A stretch of 64,000 nucleotides of DNA. Origin: Aldehydirespirator sp965203575 (GTDB lineage Bacteria; Actinomycetota; Acidimicrobiia; Acidimicrobiales; Aldehydirespiratoraceae). Shown piece after piece: positions 17,153-25,177 of this stretch (position 1 is its first letter; every line of letters begins with the position of its first letter). Where the stretch lies: positions 3,534,001 through 3,598,000 of the forward strand of contig OZ241894.1 in the NCBI GenBank assembly GCA_965203575.1, read 5' to 3'. The position numbers and the translations under genes were made by a program. The notes under the pieces were generated by a model, which saw only the letters and a list, made by a program, of their open reading frames with translations, did no database searches and had not been told where the DNA came from.

Positions 17153-17195
17153 GTGCCGCGGCCCGAACTGAGCGGTTCAGTCTGGGCCGCGGCAC
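17153..17195 (-). terminator. Intercistronic hairpin between binding protein and permease genes
   Basis: GTGCCGCGGCCC (17153-17164) and GGGCCGCGGCAC (17184-17195) form a perfect 12-bp GC-rich stem around a 19-nt loop that itself holds a small CTGA/TCAG pairing. It starts 22 bp after the binding-protein stop. No T-run follows, so partial termination or protection of the upstream mRNA 3' end is more likely than full termination. Confidence 0.7.
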
Positions 17196-17217
17196 GAATC
17201 TCCATGATCCGCCTCAA

Positions 17218-18696
17218 TCAGCCGGCAAGCACTCCGTCGATGGCATCGCACATTCCGGCGATGGCCTCGGCGCCGGTGAGGTTGCCGCGGAATGCGTCCT
17301 CGGCGACGGGCCAAGCGCTCTGCAGCGCCTCGAGGATCTGGGGGTGGGGCTGGAGGCCCTGGACCCGGGGAACGAGGTCGGACTGCACCTTGGCCATGGC
17401 CGCATTCTCTGCGAAGAGATCGTCGATGATGTCCTCGCGCACGACCTGCAGGCTGACCTGCTCCGCGAAGCGCCCGACCTGAGGGGCTGACGCCCAATGC
17501 TTGATGAACGCCCAGGCGGCGTCCTTGTTGTCGCTCGCCTCGGCGATGCTGAGTATGCCGAAGTTGCCCATCACCGTCTGACCCTGCGGACCGGGCGGAG
17601 CGAAGGCCACATCCCACTCGAAGTCGGGCGGGTTCGCATTCAGGTCGGTGATGTTGGGGGTCTCATGATGCAGGATTGCGATCTTACCGGCCTTGAATGC
17701 ATCGAAGAGTCCCTGGTTGGTGAGCGAGCCCGGCTCCGGCGCCACGCCGGCGGTGTGGATGTCGATGAGGAACTGCATGGCGTCCACGACGTCCTGGCCG
17801 ACGAGTCCGCACGAGGACCAGTCGTCGGAGAGGACGTCGCCGCCCGCGTTATGGATGTACGGGTACCAGTCCCACCATGCGAAGTCGGCAGCCGATGTGC
17901 GGGCCGCGAAGCCGAACACGTCGTCTGTGGTGAGTGCCCTCGCTGCGGCCAGCATCGACTCATAGGAGTCGTCCCACGAGTCGGCCACCCCGGCCTCCTC
18001 CAACAGGTCCTTGTTGATGAAGATGTTGTAGACGGCGCCGAGGACGGGCACTCCCCAAGTCCCGCCCTGCTGCTCGGCGAGATCCCAGGCGAACGGGCTG
18101 ATGGCGGCGCGCTCGTCGGCCCAGGACGGGTCGTTCACCAACTCGGTCATGTCGTGGAGCTGACCCTGCTCCGCGAACGACGGGTAGATCAGATCCACCA
18201 GGTACTGGGCATCGGGCGGCGAGCCGCTGGCGAACAGCGTCGTGAGCTCCGCTACGTGCACCGGCCAGTCGTAGGTCGAGAACTCCACCTCCACGTTCGG
18301 GGCTACGTCGGCGTTGAAGTCGTCGATGATCTGTTGCTCGAACTCCGCCTCCATCGCCGAGTGCGGGCCCTTGATGAACCCGATCGTTCCGGACAGCTCG
18401 GCCATTGCGGGCTCGTCGGAGTCCTCGGCCGCCGCCGATCCGTCGGAATCTTGGACCGCGGGCTCGTCGGAGTCCTCGGCCGCCGCCGATCCGTCGGAAT
18501 CCTGGGCCGTGTCCGGCTCGCTGGCCTGTGTGGTCGTTGCCGGTTGGTCTGGCGCGCCGGTCCCAGATTCGTCGTCACCGCCGCAGGCGGCCGCGAGGAT
18601 CACGGCCGCGGTGAGCACCGCGATCAGCGGACGCAAGCGCAGGAACGGGAAGCGAGTCTCTCTCTTCCAACGCGGCCCTTCCATGTGCCTTGTCAT
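17218..18696 (-). CDS. Sugar-binding lipoprotein of the ABC transporter (CUT1)
   Basis: A 492-residue extracellular solute-binding protein. A positively charged start and hydrophobic stretch lead to the lipobox LAAACGG, where the Cys would carry lipid. Residues about 45-97 are an acidic Ser/Asp/Glu linker with a 17-residue duplication. The rest is a bacterial family-1 binding fold (LSGTIGFIKGPHSAMEAEFEQQIIDDFN, WGVPVLGAVYNIFINKDLLEEAG, SIAEASDNKDAAWAFIKHWAS). First gene of the transporter operon and preceded by the paired operators. Substrate unknown; an oxidised amino sugar is inferred from the neighbours. Confidence 0.9.
   Translation of the reverse strand: MTRHMEGPRWKRETRFPFLRLRPLIAVLTAAVILAAACGGDDESGTGAPDQPATTTQASEPDTAQDSDGSAAAEDSDEPAVQDSDGSAAAEDSDEPAMAELSGTIGFIKGPHSAMEAEFEQQIIDDFNADVAPNVEVEFSTYDWPVHVAELTTLFASGSPPDAQYLVDLIYPSFAEQGQLHDMTELVNDPSWADERAAISPFAWDLAEQQGGTWGVPVLGAVYNIFINKDLLEEAGVADSWDDSYESMLAAARALTTDDVFGFAARTSAADFAWWDWYPYIHNAGGDVLSDDWSSCGLVGQDVVDAMQFLIDIHTAGVAPEPGSLTNQGLFDAFKAGKIAILHHETPNITDLNANPPDFEWDVAFAPPGPQGQTVMGNFGILSIAEASDNKDAAWAFIKHWASAPQVGRFAEQVSLQVVREDIIDDLFAENAAMAKVQSDLVPRVQGLQPHPQILEALQSAWPVAEDAFRGNLTGAEAIAGMCDAIDGVLAG
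18407..18508 (-). repeat. 51-bp tandem duplication in the lipoprotein linker
   Basis: Two copies of 51 bp (18407-18457 and 18458-18508), nearly identical, encode the duplicated linker QDSDGSAAAEDSDEPA. The frame is kept, so it only lengthens the acidic spacer. Near identity suggests a recent slip or unequal exchange. Confidence 0.9.
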
Positions 18697-18717
18697 TGGG
18701 ATGCCCCTTTCGATCTA

Positions 18718-18752
18718 GTGCAATATATGCACACACTATGTGATATCCGCAC
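18718..18752. promoter_or_regulatory. Paired 15-bp palindromic operators upstream of the ABC operon
   Basis: Site B1 GTGCAATATATGCAC (18718-18732) is nearly a perfect palindrome. Site B2 ATGTGATATCCGCAC (18738-18752) follows at a 20-bp offset, the same spacing as at 10959-10993. The run TCTAGTGCA...CGCACCCA aligns with the other region without gaps over about 42 bp. It lies 22 bp upstream of the binding-protein ATG, a repressor-like position. Confidence 0.75.
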
Positions 18753-18873
18753 CCAAGGTATCAAGGCCCGGTGAGTGGTGCAAGTCCTGTCGACCGCCCA
18801 GGCGCGCGCCGACGATCGTCGCGCTCACTCACTTCTGCAGCCCGCGCGGCAGAGATCAGGCGTGGTGGGCGAG

Positions 18874-19494
18874 TCAGCTCAGCGACGCGGCCCAGCGGTA
18901 GCAGGCGTCTATCTGGGGCTCCAGCTCTTCGGGGGCTCCGTCGTTGTTGATCACGAAATCGGCCACCTCCAGGCGCGACTCGCGGTCGGCCTGGCTGGCG
19001 ATGCGGGCCCTGGCGTCCTCCTCGGAGAGTCCCCGCTGAACCACGAGGCGCTGCACGGCAGTCTCAGGGTCTGCGTCCACCACCACGATGCCCGACAGGT
19101 CGCGGTAGCGCTCGGCGATGGGCTGGCCGCCGGGGCGCACCAGCAGCGGGATGTCGAGCACGACTACGCAACCGGGCGACTGCTCGGCGGCCTCGGCCCT
19201 GCGCTTGACCATCTCGGCGCCCACCGCCGGATGGACGATGGCGTTGAGCGCGTCCAGCTCGCCGGAGTCCTTGAACACCACTGCGGCCACCGCGGCCCGG
19301 TCCAGGGTGCCGTCGGCTGCCACCACTACGGGACCCCACCGCTTCACGATGGCCTCGAAGACGGGCCGGCCCGGCTGCTGGAGGTCCCTGACTATCTGGT
19401 CGGCGTCGATCAGGATCGCGCCCCGCTCGACCAGTCCGGCGCCCACCGTCGACTTGCCGGCGCCGATCCCCCCTGTCAGTGCGATCTCAGGCAG
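18874..19494 (-). CDS. coaE: Dephospho-CoA kinase
   Basis: Phosphorylates the 3'-OH of dephospho-CoA, the last step of CoA synthesis. The P-loop TGGIGAGKS is encoded only if translation starts before GTG 19446. The frame upstream has no ATG, GTG or TTG before the rpsA stop codon at 19500-19498, which is in the same frame. CTG 19494 (L-PEIALTGGIGAGKS) is therefore the best start, giving about 206 residues, a normal length. Further motifs are ILIDADQIVRDL, VVVLDIPLLV and RLVVQRGLSEEDARARIASQ. rpsA then coaE is a common actinobacterial order. Confidence 0.88.
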   Translation of the reverse strand: MPEIALTGGIGAGKSTVGAGLVERGAILIDADQIVRDLQQPGRPVFEAIVKRWGPVVVAADGTLDRAAVAAVVFKDSGELDALNAIVHPAVGAEMVKRRAEAAEQSPGCVVVLDIPLLVRPGGQPIAERYRDLSGIVVVDADPETAVQRLVVQRGLSEEDARARIASQADRESRLEVADFVINNDGAPEELEPQIDACYRWAASLS

Positions 19495-19497
19495 CGC

Positions 19498-20931
19498 TCA
19501 GGTCTCGTCGGCCGCGGCTTCGGCTTCGTCGGCGGAGGCTTCGGCGTCGACGGCCTCGTCGGCGGAGGCTTCGGCGTCGGTCCTCTCGTCCCCGTCACCG
19601 GCCGCGGTCTCATCGTCGTCGGCGTCGCTGTACTCGAGGCCGGCCTCCTCGCTTGAGAAGTAGTCCTCCCAGGCCTGCTGGCCCTCGGAGCCGGTGGTGC
19701 CGATGTAGTTGCCTTCCTCGTCGTAGGCGTGGTCGCCGAAGTGTTCCTGGTACTCGGCCGCGACCACGCCGCCCTCGGCGGCCTGCTTGATCGACAGGCT
19801 TATGCGGCGGCGCTGAAGGTCGAGGTCGATGATCTTCACCCACAGCTCCTCGCCGGGGGTCACGACCTGCTCGGGCAGCTCCACATGGTGCGCGGACATC
19901 TCCGAGATGTGCACCAGGCCCTCGATGCCGTCACCGACCTGCACGAACGACCCGAACGGCACCAGCTTGGTGATGCGCCCGTACACCAGCTCCCCCACCC
20001 GGTGGCTGGCCGCGAACTCCTGCCACGGATCCTGCTGGGTGGCCTTGAGCGACAGGCTGATGCGCTCCCGGTCCAGGTCGACCTCCAGCACCTGCACGTC
20101 GATGCGGTCGCCGGCCGACACCACCGCGCTGGGGTGGTCGACGTGCTTCCAGGACAGCTCCGACACATGGACCAGGCCGTCCATCCCGCCGAGGTCCACG
20201 AACGCGCCGAAGTTCACCACCGACGACACGACGCCGCTGCGGATCTCGCCCGGCCTGAGGTTGTCGAGGAAGGCCTCGCGCTGCTCGCGCTGGGTCTCCT
20301 CCAGCCACGCCCGCCGGCTCAGCACCACGTTGTTGCGGTTCTTGTCGAGCTCGATGATCTTGGCGTCGAGCTCACGGCCCACATACGGCTGGAGGTCGCG
20401 CACCCGGCGCAGCTCCACCAGCGACGCGGGCAGGAAGCCCCGCAGTCCGATGTCGACGATCAGCCCGCCCTTGACGACCTCGATGACCATGCCCTTGACG
20501 GCCTCGTTGGCCTCTCGCTGCTCCTCGATCCGCCCCCAGGCCCGCTCGTACTGGGCCCGCTTCTTGGACAGGACCAGGCGGCCCTCCTTGTCCTCCCGGG
20601 TGATTACGAGGGCCTCGATCACCTCGCCCATCGCGACGACATCGCCGGGGTCGACATCGTGGCGGATGCTCAGCTCGCGGGCCGGAATGACGCCCTCGGA
20701 CTTGTAGCCGATGTCGAGCAGGACTTCTTCCTTGTCGATCCGGACGACGGTGCCCTCCACGATCTGGCCGTCCTCGACGACCACCATGGTGGAGGCGTAG
20801 GCGTCGTCGAGGCTGACGTCGCCGAGGTCGTCCTCGACGATCTGGCGTGGGATGTATGAGCCGTCCTCTGCGAACGTGCCCATCTCGCTGGGCGCAGGGG
20901 GATCGAGGACGGCGGTGGCGGTGTCGGTCAC
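19498..20931 (-). CDS. rpsA: 30S ribosomal protein S1
   Basis: A 477-residue protein with four S1 RNA-binding domains (about residues 55-125, 140-205, 225-300 and 312-385), seen as repeated G-x-V-x-x-I/V...G-x-x-G-L-V-H-I/V-S-E units, for example GAFVDLGGMDGLVHVSELSW and GSFVQVGDGIEGLVHISEMS. The C-terminal approximately 90 residues are acidic with EASADEA repeats. S1 helps mRNA load onto the 30S subunit. Four-domain forms are usual in actinobacteria. Its stop is 4 bp before the probable coaE CTG start. Confidence 0.95.
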   Translation of the reverse strand: MTDTATAVLDPPAPSEMGTFAEDGSYIPRQIVEDDLGDVSLDDAYASTMVVVEDGQIVEGTVVRIDKEEVLLDIGYKSEGVIPARELSIRHDVDPGDVVAMGEVIEALVITREDKEGRLVLSKKRAQYERAWGRIEEQREANEAVKGMVIEVVKGGLIVDIGLRGFLPASLVELRRVRDLQPYVGRELDAKIIELDKNRNNVVLSRRAWLEETQREQREAFLDNLRPGEIRSGVVSSVVNFGAFVDLGGMDGLVHVSELSWKHVDHPSAVVSAGDRIDVQVLEVDLDRERISLSLKATQQDPWQEFAASHRVGELVYGRITKLVPFGSFVQVGDGIEGLVHISEMSAHHVELPEQVVTPGEELWVKIIDLDLQRRRISLSIKQAAEGGVVAAEYQEHFGDHAYDEEGNYIGTTGSEGQQAWEDYFSSEEAGLEYSDADDDETAAGDGDERTDAEASADEAVDAEASADEAEAAADET

Positions 20932-21025
20932 GGTGTCTTTCCGGGCTGGTCGGTAGGGGTCAAGGAACCCAGTGAGGCTACCGGACCTGTACCTGAGTTG
21001 TTCCGGACCCTGCCGGTGATTCCGT

Positions 21026-23743
21026 CTATCCCTTGGCTCCGGCCCAGGTGGCGGCCACCTGGAGGTCCACCTCCAGGGGCACCCGCAGCTCGAAGGCTCC
21101 CCGCATCACGTCCCGGGTCAGCTCCGACGCCGGTGCGATCTCGGCGTCGGGAGATTCCAGGATGATCTCGTCGTGGACCTGCAGCACGATCCGCGACGCC
21201 AGCTCGCCGTCCTCGAGGGCCCGGTCGAGGCGGACCAGCGCCACCTTGAAGATGTCGGCGGCCAGCCCCTGGATCCCGGCGTTCATGGCTTGGCGCTCCC
21301 CGGCCTGGCGCAGTCGCACGTTGGGACTGGCCAGCTCGGGGATCTGCCGGCGCCGGCCGAACAGGGTCTCGGTGTAGCCCTTGCTGCGGGCCTCGGCCAC
21401 GGTCTGGTCCATGTACTGGCGCACCGCGGGGAAAGCCTCGAAGTAGGCGTCGAGGATCTCGGCCGCCTCTCCGGTCGGGATGTTCAGGCGCTGGGCCAGG
21501 CCGTAGGCCTCCATCCCGTAGGCCAGCCCGTAGGACACCATCTTGGCGGTGGCCCGCTCCTCCACCCCCACCTCCGACACAGCGATGTCGAACACCCGGG
21601 CCGCGGTGGCGGTATGGATGTCGTCGCCCGCCTCGAAGGCCGCGATCAGGCCTGGATCCTCGGCCAGATGGGCGATGCAGCGCAACTCGATCTGGTCGTA
21701 GTCGGCGACCAGCAGCTTGTGCCCGGGCGGCGCCACGAAGGCGGTGCGGAACACCCGCCCGCGCTCGGAGCGCACCGGGATGTTGTGGAGGTTGGGGGCG
21801 TCGGAGCTGAGGCGGCCGGTGCGGGCCACGGTCTGGTTGAAGGTGGCCCGGATGCGCTCGTCCGTCCCGACCTCGGCCAGCAACCCGACCCCGTAGGTGG
21901 AGCGCAGCTTCTCCACCTCCCGGTAGCCGAGCAGGTGGTCGACGATCGGGTGCTCGCCCCGCAGCTTCTCCAGCGACTGGGCGTCGGTCGAGAACCCGGT
22001 CTTGGTCCGCTTGGTGGGCGTGAGCCCGAGATCGTCGAAGAGCACCTCAGCGAGCTGTTTGGGCGAGTTGACGTTGATGTCGCGCCCGGCGTCGGCCAAC
22101 ACCTCGCGGCGGAGATCCTCGGCCTCGGTGTCGAGCTCGTCGCGGATGGTCTCCAGCACGGCGCGGTCCACGCCTATCCCGATGTGCTCCATCCGGGCCA
22201 GGACCCGCACCAGCGGCACCTCCACCTCGTCGTTGAGGCGGTCCAAGCCCTGCGCAGCCAGCGCCTCGCGCAGGGGCGCGACCAGGCGGTCGATGGCCAG
22301 GACGGCCCATCCGGCCTGCTCGGCGGGCTCGACCGCGTCCCCGTCGAGGTCCAAGCGCCCCTCCTGAGGGGCGTGCGCGGGCGGGTCGAGGCCCGCGTAG
22401 CGGCCGGCCACGTCGCTCAGTTCGTAGCGGGCGTCGGCAGGGTCGAGCAGGTAGGCGGCCAGCATGGTGTCGATCAGCGGGTCGCGCATCTCCACGCCGC
22501 GGTCGAGCAGCGGGCGCATGAGGGCCTTGCCGTCGTGCGCGGCCAGCGGCCGGCGCCCCTCGCCGGAGCCGGGCGGGCCGCCTGCGCCGGTGCCGATAAG
22601 CCCGGCCAGTGCCTCGGAGACCTCGGGGTCGTCCAGCAGCTCGCCGGGAACGAAGGCCACCCGGCCCGCGTCGGGGTCGACCGCCCAGGCCAGGCCGGTG
22701 GCCAGGCCCCCGGCGGGGGTGGCCAGCGCCAGCCGGGTCCCGGCGGTCGCCGGGGCGGCTGCGGCTCGCAGCGCCTCGGCCGCCGGCGCGGCGCCGGCCA
22801 GCACCGACACCACGGGCTCGAGGGTCCTGGCCGCAAGCTCTGCGCCACCAGACGCGTCGGCGCCCAGCGCGTCGCCGAGCACGTCGGCCAGGCGGCGGTG
22901 CAGCGATCGGAACTCCAGGAAGTCGAACAGCTTGCGCACCGCCTCCGCGTCGACCTGTCCCAGGGCCAACTCGTCGAGCCCGGCATCGAGGGGCACGTCG
23001 CGCACCAGCAGCATCACCTCTGCATTGGTGCGAACCTGCTCCTCCGCGGCGGCCAGGTTCTCCCGCAGCTTGGGCGTCAACTCGTCCAGCGAGGCGAAGA
23101 TCCCGTCGAGCCCTCCCCTGTCGTTGACCAGCTTCGCCGCGGTCTTCTCCCCCACCCCGGGCACACCGGGCAGGTTGTCGCTGGTGTCGCCCCTCAGGGC
23201 CGCGTAGTGGACGTAGTCGGCGGGATGCACGCCGGTGCGCTCGGTGATGCCGGCCTCGTCATACAGCTTGTAGTCCGAGACCCCCCGCATGTTGTAGAGC
23301 ACCTTCACCTGAGGGTCCTCCACCAACTGGTAGGTGTCGCGGTCGCCGGTCACGACGATCACGTCGTCGCCCCGGTCGCGGCCCGCGGTGGCCAGGGTGG
23401 CGATCACGTCGTCCGCCTCGAAGCCGGCCGCGTCCACCATGGGCACGGCCAAGGCGTCGAGCACCTCGCGCACCAGGCCCATCTGCTGGCGCAGGATGTC
23501 GGGCGCGGCGTCGCGGGTGCCCTTGTAGCTGGGGATCTTGGCGTGCCGGAAGGTGGGCTCGGGACGGTCGAAGGCGACGATGATCTGGTCGGGCTCGTGG
23601 TCGCGCCACAGGTTGATGAGCATCGAGGTGAATCCGAAGACCGCGTTGGTGATCTGCCCCGAGGCGGTGGCCATGTCGGTGGGCAGGGCGAAGAAGGCGC
23701 GGTAGGCCAGCGAGTTGCCGTCGATCAGCATCACCTTGGCCAC
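21026..23743 (-). CDS. polA: DNA polymerase I
   Basis: About 905 residues. The N-terminal 5'-3' exonuclease domain is MLIDGNSLAYRAFFALPTDM through GVPGVGEKTAAKLV. The central 3'-5' exonuclease-like domain looks degenerate, as in many actinobacteria. The polymerase domain has motif A DYDQIELRCIAHLAEDP, motif B RATAKMVSYGLAYGMEAYGL and motif C LQVHDEIILES. It fills gaps in repair and removes Okazaki primers. The frame is open to GTG 23821 through a dispersed repeat; GTG 23743 (VAKVMLIDG) or ATG 23731 is the realistic start. Confidence 0.95.
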   Translation of the reverse strand: MAKVMLIDGNSLAYRAFFALPTDMATASGQITNAVFGFTSMLINLWRDHEPDQIIVAFDRPEPTFRHAKIPSYKGTRDAAPDILRQQMGLVREVLDALAVPMVDAAGFEADDVIATLATAGRDRGDDVIVVTGDRDTYQLVEDPQVKVLYNMRGVSDYKLYDEAGITERTGVHPADYVHYAALRGDTSDNLPGVPGVGEKTAAKLVNDRGGLDGIFASLDELTPKLRENLAAAEEQVRTNAEVMLLVRDVPLDAGLDELALGQVDAEAVRKLFDFLEFRSLHRRLADVLGDALGADASGGAELAARTLEPVVSVLAGAAPAAEALRAAAAPATAGTRLALATPAGGLATGLAWAVDPDAGRVAFVPGELLDDPEVSEALAGLIGTGAGGPPGSGEGRRPLAAHDGKALMRPLLDRGVEMRDPLIDTMLAAYLLDPADARYELSDVAGRYAGLDPPAHAPQEGRLDLDGDAVEPAEQAGWAVLAIDRLVAPLREALAAQGLDRLNDEVEVPLVRVLARMEHIGIGVDRAVLETIRDELDTEAEDLRREVLADAGRDINVNSPKQLAEVLFDDLGLTPTKRTKTGFSTDAQSLEKLRGEHPIVDHLLGYREVEKLRSTYGVGLLAEVGTDERIRATFNQTVARTGRLSSDAPNLHNIPVRSERGRVFRTAFVAPPGHKLLVADYDQIELRCIAHLAEDPGLIAAFEAGDDIHTATAARVFDIAVSEVGVEERATAKMVSYGLAYGMEAYGLAQRLNIPTGEAAEILDAYFEAFPAVRQYMDQTVAEARSKGYTETLFGRRRQIPELASPNVRLRQAGERQAMNAGIQGLAADIFKVALVRLDRALEDGELASRIVLQVHDEIILESPDAEIAPASELTRDVMRGAFELRVPLEVDLQVAATWAGAKG

Positions 23744-23779
23744 GACGAGAAATCTAGGGCACCCCAACCGCTCCGTGTC

Positions 23780-23829
23780 TCCCGCTCTTGTTCGCTGCGA
23801 CCTGAGGGCCGCTCGGGCCACGGCCTCGC
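23780..23829 (+). repeat. Dispersed intergenic repeat, copy b
   Basis: TCCCGCTCTTGTTCGCTGCG, then a variant middle, then GGGCCGCTCGGGCCACGGCC and TCGC. It lies between the response-regulator stop and the polA start and is the most diverged copy (ACCTGAG in place of CTCAC). Confidence 0.8.
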
Positions 23830-23886
23830 TCAGCGCCTGGCGAGCCTCCTCGCGAGATTCCGCCTTCCCGCTCGGCCTCTGGAGGG

Positions 23887-24474
23887 TCAGGGGGTGATCC
23901 GGCCCTCCAGCACGTCGCCGGCCACGTCGCGCATGGTGCGGCGCTGCGACATGGCTGTGCGCTGGAGGAACGCGTAGGCGTCCTGCTCGCTCATCTGATG
24001 ATCGTCGAGGAGCCGTCCCTTGGCCCGGTCCACGAGCTTGCGCATTTCCAGACGGTCCTCGAGGTCGCCGATCTGGCCCTCCAGCGCCTCCATCTCCCGG
24101 TAGCGAGCCAGGGCCAGCTCCACCGCGGGCACCAGGGCGTCGCGCCGGTAGGGCTTGATCAGGTAGGTCATGGCTCCGGCCTCGCGGGCCTGCTCCACCA
24201 GCTCGCGCTGGCTGAACGCGGTGAGTATCACCACCGCGGTGCCGCGCTGCGGAGCGATCTGCTGGGCTGCCTCGATGCCGTCGAGGCCGGGCATCTTCAC
24301 GTCGAGGATGGCCACGTCGGGACGGTGCTCGGCCACCAGCCTCACCGCCTCGTCGCCCCGACCGGTGTCGGCCACGACGTCGAAGCCCTGCTCGCGCAGG
24401 GTCTCCACCAGATCGAGCCTGATAATGGCCTCGTCCTCCGCCACCACCACCCGAACCGCGCCGGCGGCGTTCAC
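23887..24474 (-). CDS. ANTAR-domain response regulator (AmiR/NasR type)
   Basis: 195 residues. The receiver domain has the acidic pocket VVVAEDEAIIRLDLVETL, the phosphoacceptor Asp in VAILDVKMPGLDG, and TAFSQ and LIKPYRRD. The C-terminal ANTAR RNA-binding domain (KLVDRAKGRLLDDHQMSEQDAYAFLQRTAMSQRRTMRDVA) would act as an antiterminator on nascent RNA hairpins. No sensor kinase is adjacent. The GTG start at 24474 overlaps the stop of the coiled-coil gene (GTGA). The longer open frame to 24639 is the shadow of that gene. Confidence 0.92.
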   Translation of the reverse strand: MNAAGAVRVVVAEDEAIIRLDLVETLREQGFDVVADTGRGDEAVRLVAEHRPDVAILDVKMPGLDGIEAAQQIAPQRGTAVVILTAFSQRELVEQAREAGAMTYLIKPYRRDALVPAVELALARYREMEALEGQIGDLEDRLEMRKLVDRAKGRLLDDHQMSEQDAYAFLQRTAMSQRRTMRDVAGDVLEGRITP

Positions 24475-24758
24475 AACGCGGTGAACCGATCCAGCAGCGC
24501 GTCCTGGTCGGCCTCGAGGCGGACGATGCGGGCCGCGATCTCGTCTCGGTGCCGCTGCAGCCGTTCGGCGTGGCGCTGCGCCTCTCGGTACTCGCGCTCG
24601 GCCAGCGGCGTCTCCGACACCAGGGCCCGCAGCCGGCACTCGTCGGCCTCCTCGCTGACCTGGACCAGCTGCTCCTCGCAGATGCGGAGGTCGGTCCGCA
24701 GCGCGTTCAACTGCTGTCCGACCCCCCGTAGGCGACGCTCGATCCGGTCGCGCGACAT
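24471..24758 (-). CDS. Small coiled-coil protein, function unknown
   Basis: 95 residues, almost entirely charged heptad-like helix (IERRLRGVGQQLNALRTDLRICEEQLVQVSEEADECRLRAL and ERLQRHRDEIAARIVRLEADQDALLDRF). No signal peptide or membrane segment. It overlaps the ANTAR regulator gene by 4 bp, so the two are made together and may interact. No known family is recognised. Confidence 0.7.
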   Translation of the reverse strand: MSRDRIERRLRGVGQQLNALRTDLRICEEQLVQVSEEADECRLRALVSETPLAEREYREAQRHAERLQRHRDEIAARIVRLEADQDALLDRFTAL

Positions 24759-24927
24759 GGATTCAGTCTAGAAGGCTGCGCCGTTCTCACCGGACGCAGA
24801 TGCCGGTCCCTGCGGGAGTAGGCGGCGTTGACCCTCGACGCAGCCCTGCCACCCTCCTTGTCGCGTTCCGGCGGCCGGTCGCGGCGGGCTAGCCGGGAAC
24901 GCTGCCGGACGGCGCTTTCGCGGTGAT

Positions 24928-24948
24928 ACGTACGTATAATACGTACGT
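24928..24948. promoter_or_regulatory. 21-bp perfect palindrome covering the -10 box of the MazEF-type pair
   Basis: ACGTACGTAT-A-ATACGTACGT is an inverted repeat with 10-bp arms. Its centre contains TATAAT (24935-24940), a consensus -10, and it ends on the GTG at 24947 that lies 6 bp after the -10. The mRNA should be leaderless, and a dimer bound here would block the promoter, as expected for TA autoregulation. Confidence 0.8.
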
Positions 24949-25177
24949 GCCCAACAGGACAATCAGCGTGCCTGATGACGTCGTGCCGATCATCGAGAGC
25001 CTTCACATACCGTTCTCGAGGTGGGTGACCGATCAGCTCCGGCGCCACGCAGCCCAGTCGGCCATGTCCTTCGCCCACCAGCTCGTGGCGGATGCGGCGC
25101 TCGCCGCGCCCGAGGAACTGACCCCCGAGGACGCCTCGGTCCTTGGCGAGCGGATGGAGCGATCTGCGCCGTGGTAG
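24947..25177 (+). CDS. Antitoxin of a MazEF-type pair
   Basis: About 76 residues beginning VPNRTISVPDDVVPIIESLHIPFSRWVTDQLRRHA, a ribbon-helix-helix-like DNA-binding start. The acidic tail (PEELTPEDASVLGERMERSAPW) should bind the toxin. GTG 24947 is chosen over GTG 24923 because the consensus TATAAT sits 6 bp before it. The gene overlaps the toxin gene by 7 bp. Confidence 0.75.
   Translation: MPNRTISVPDDVVPIIESLHIPFSRWVTDQLRRHAAQSAMSFAHQLVADAALAAPEELTPEDASVLGERMERSAPW

Noticed and set aside
21173..23977. 934-codon plus-strand frame opposite polA
   Set aside because: Antisense shadow of polA with no domains; composition is typical of reverse frames.
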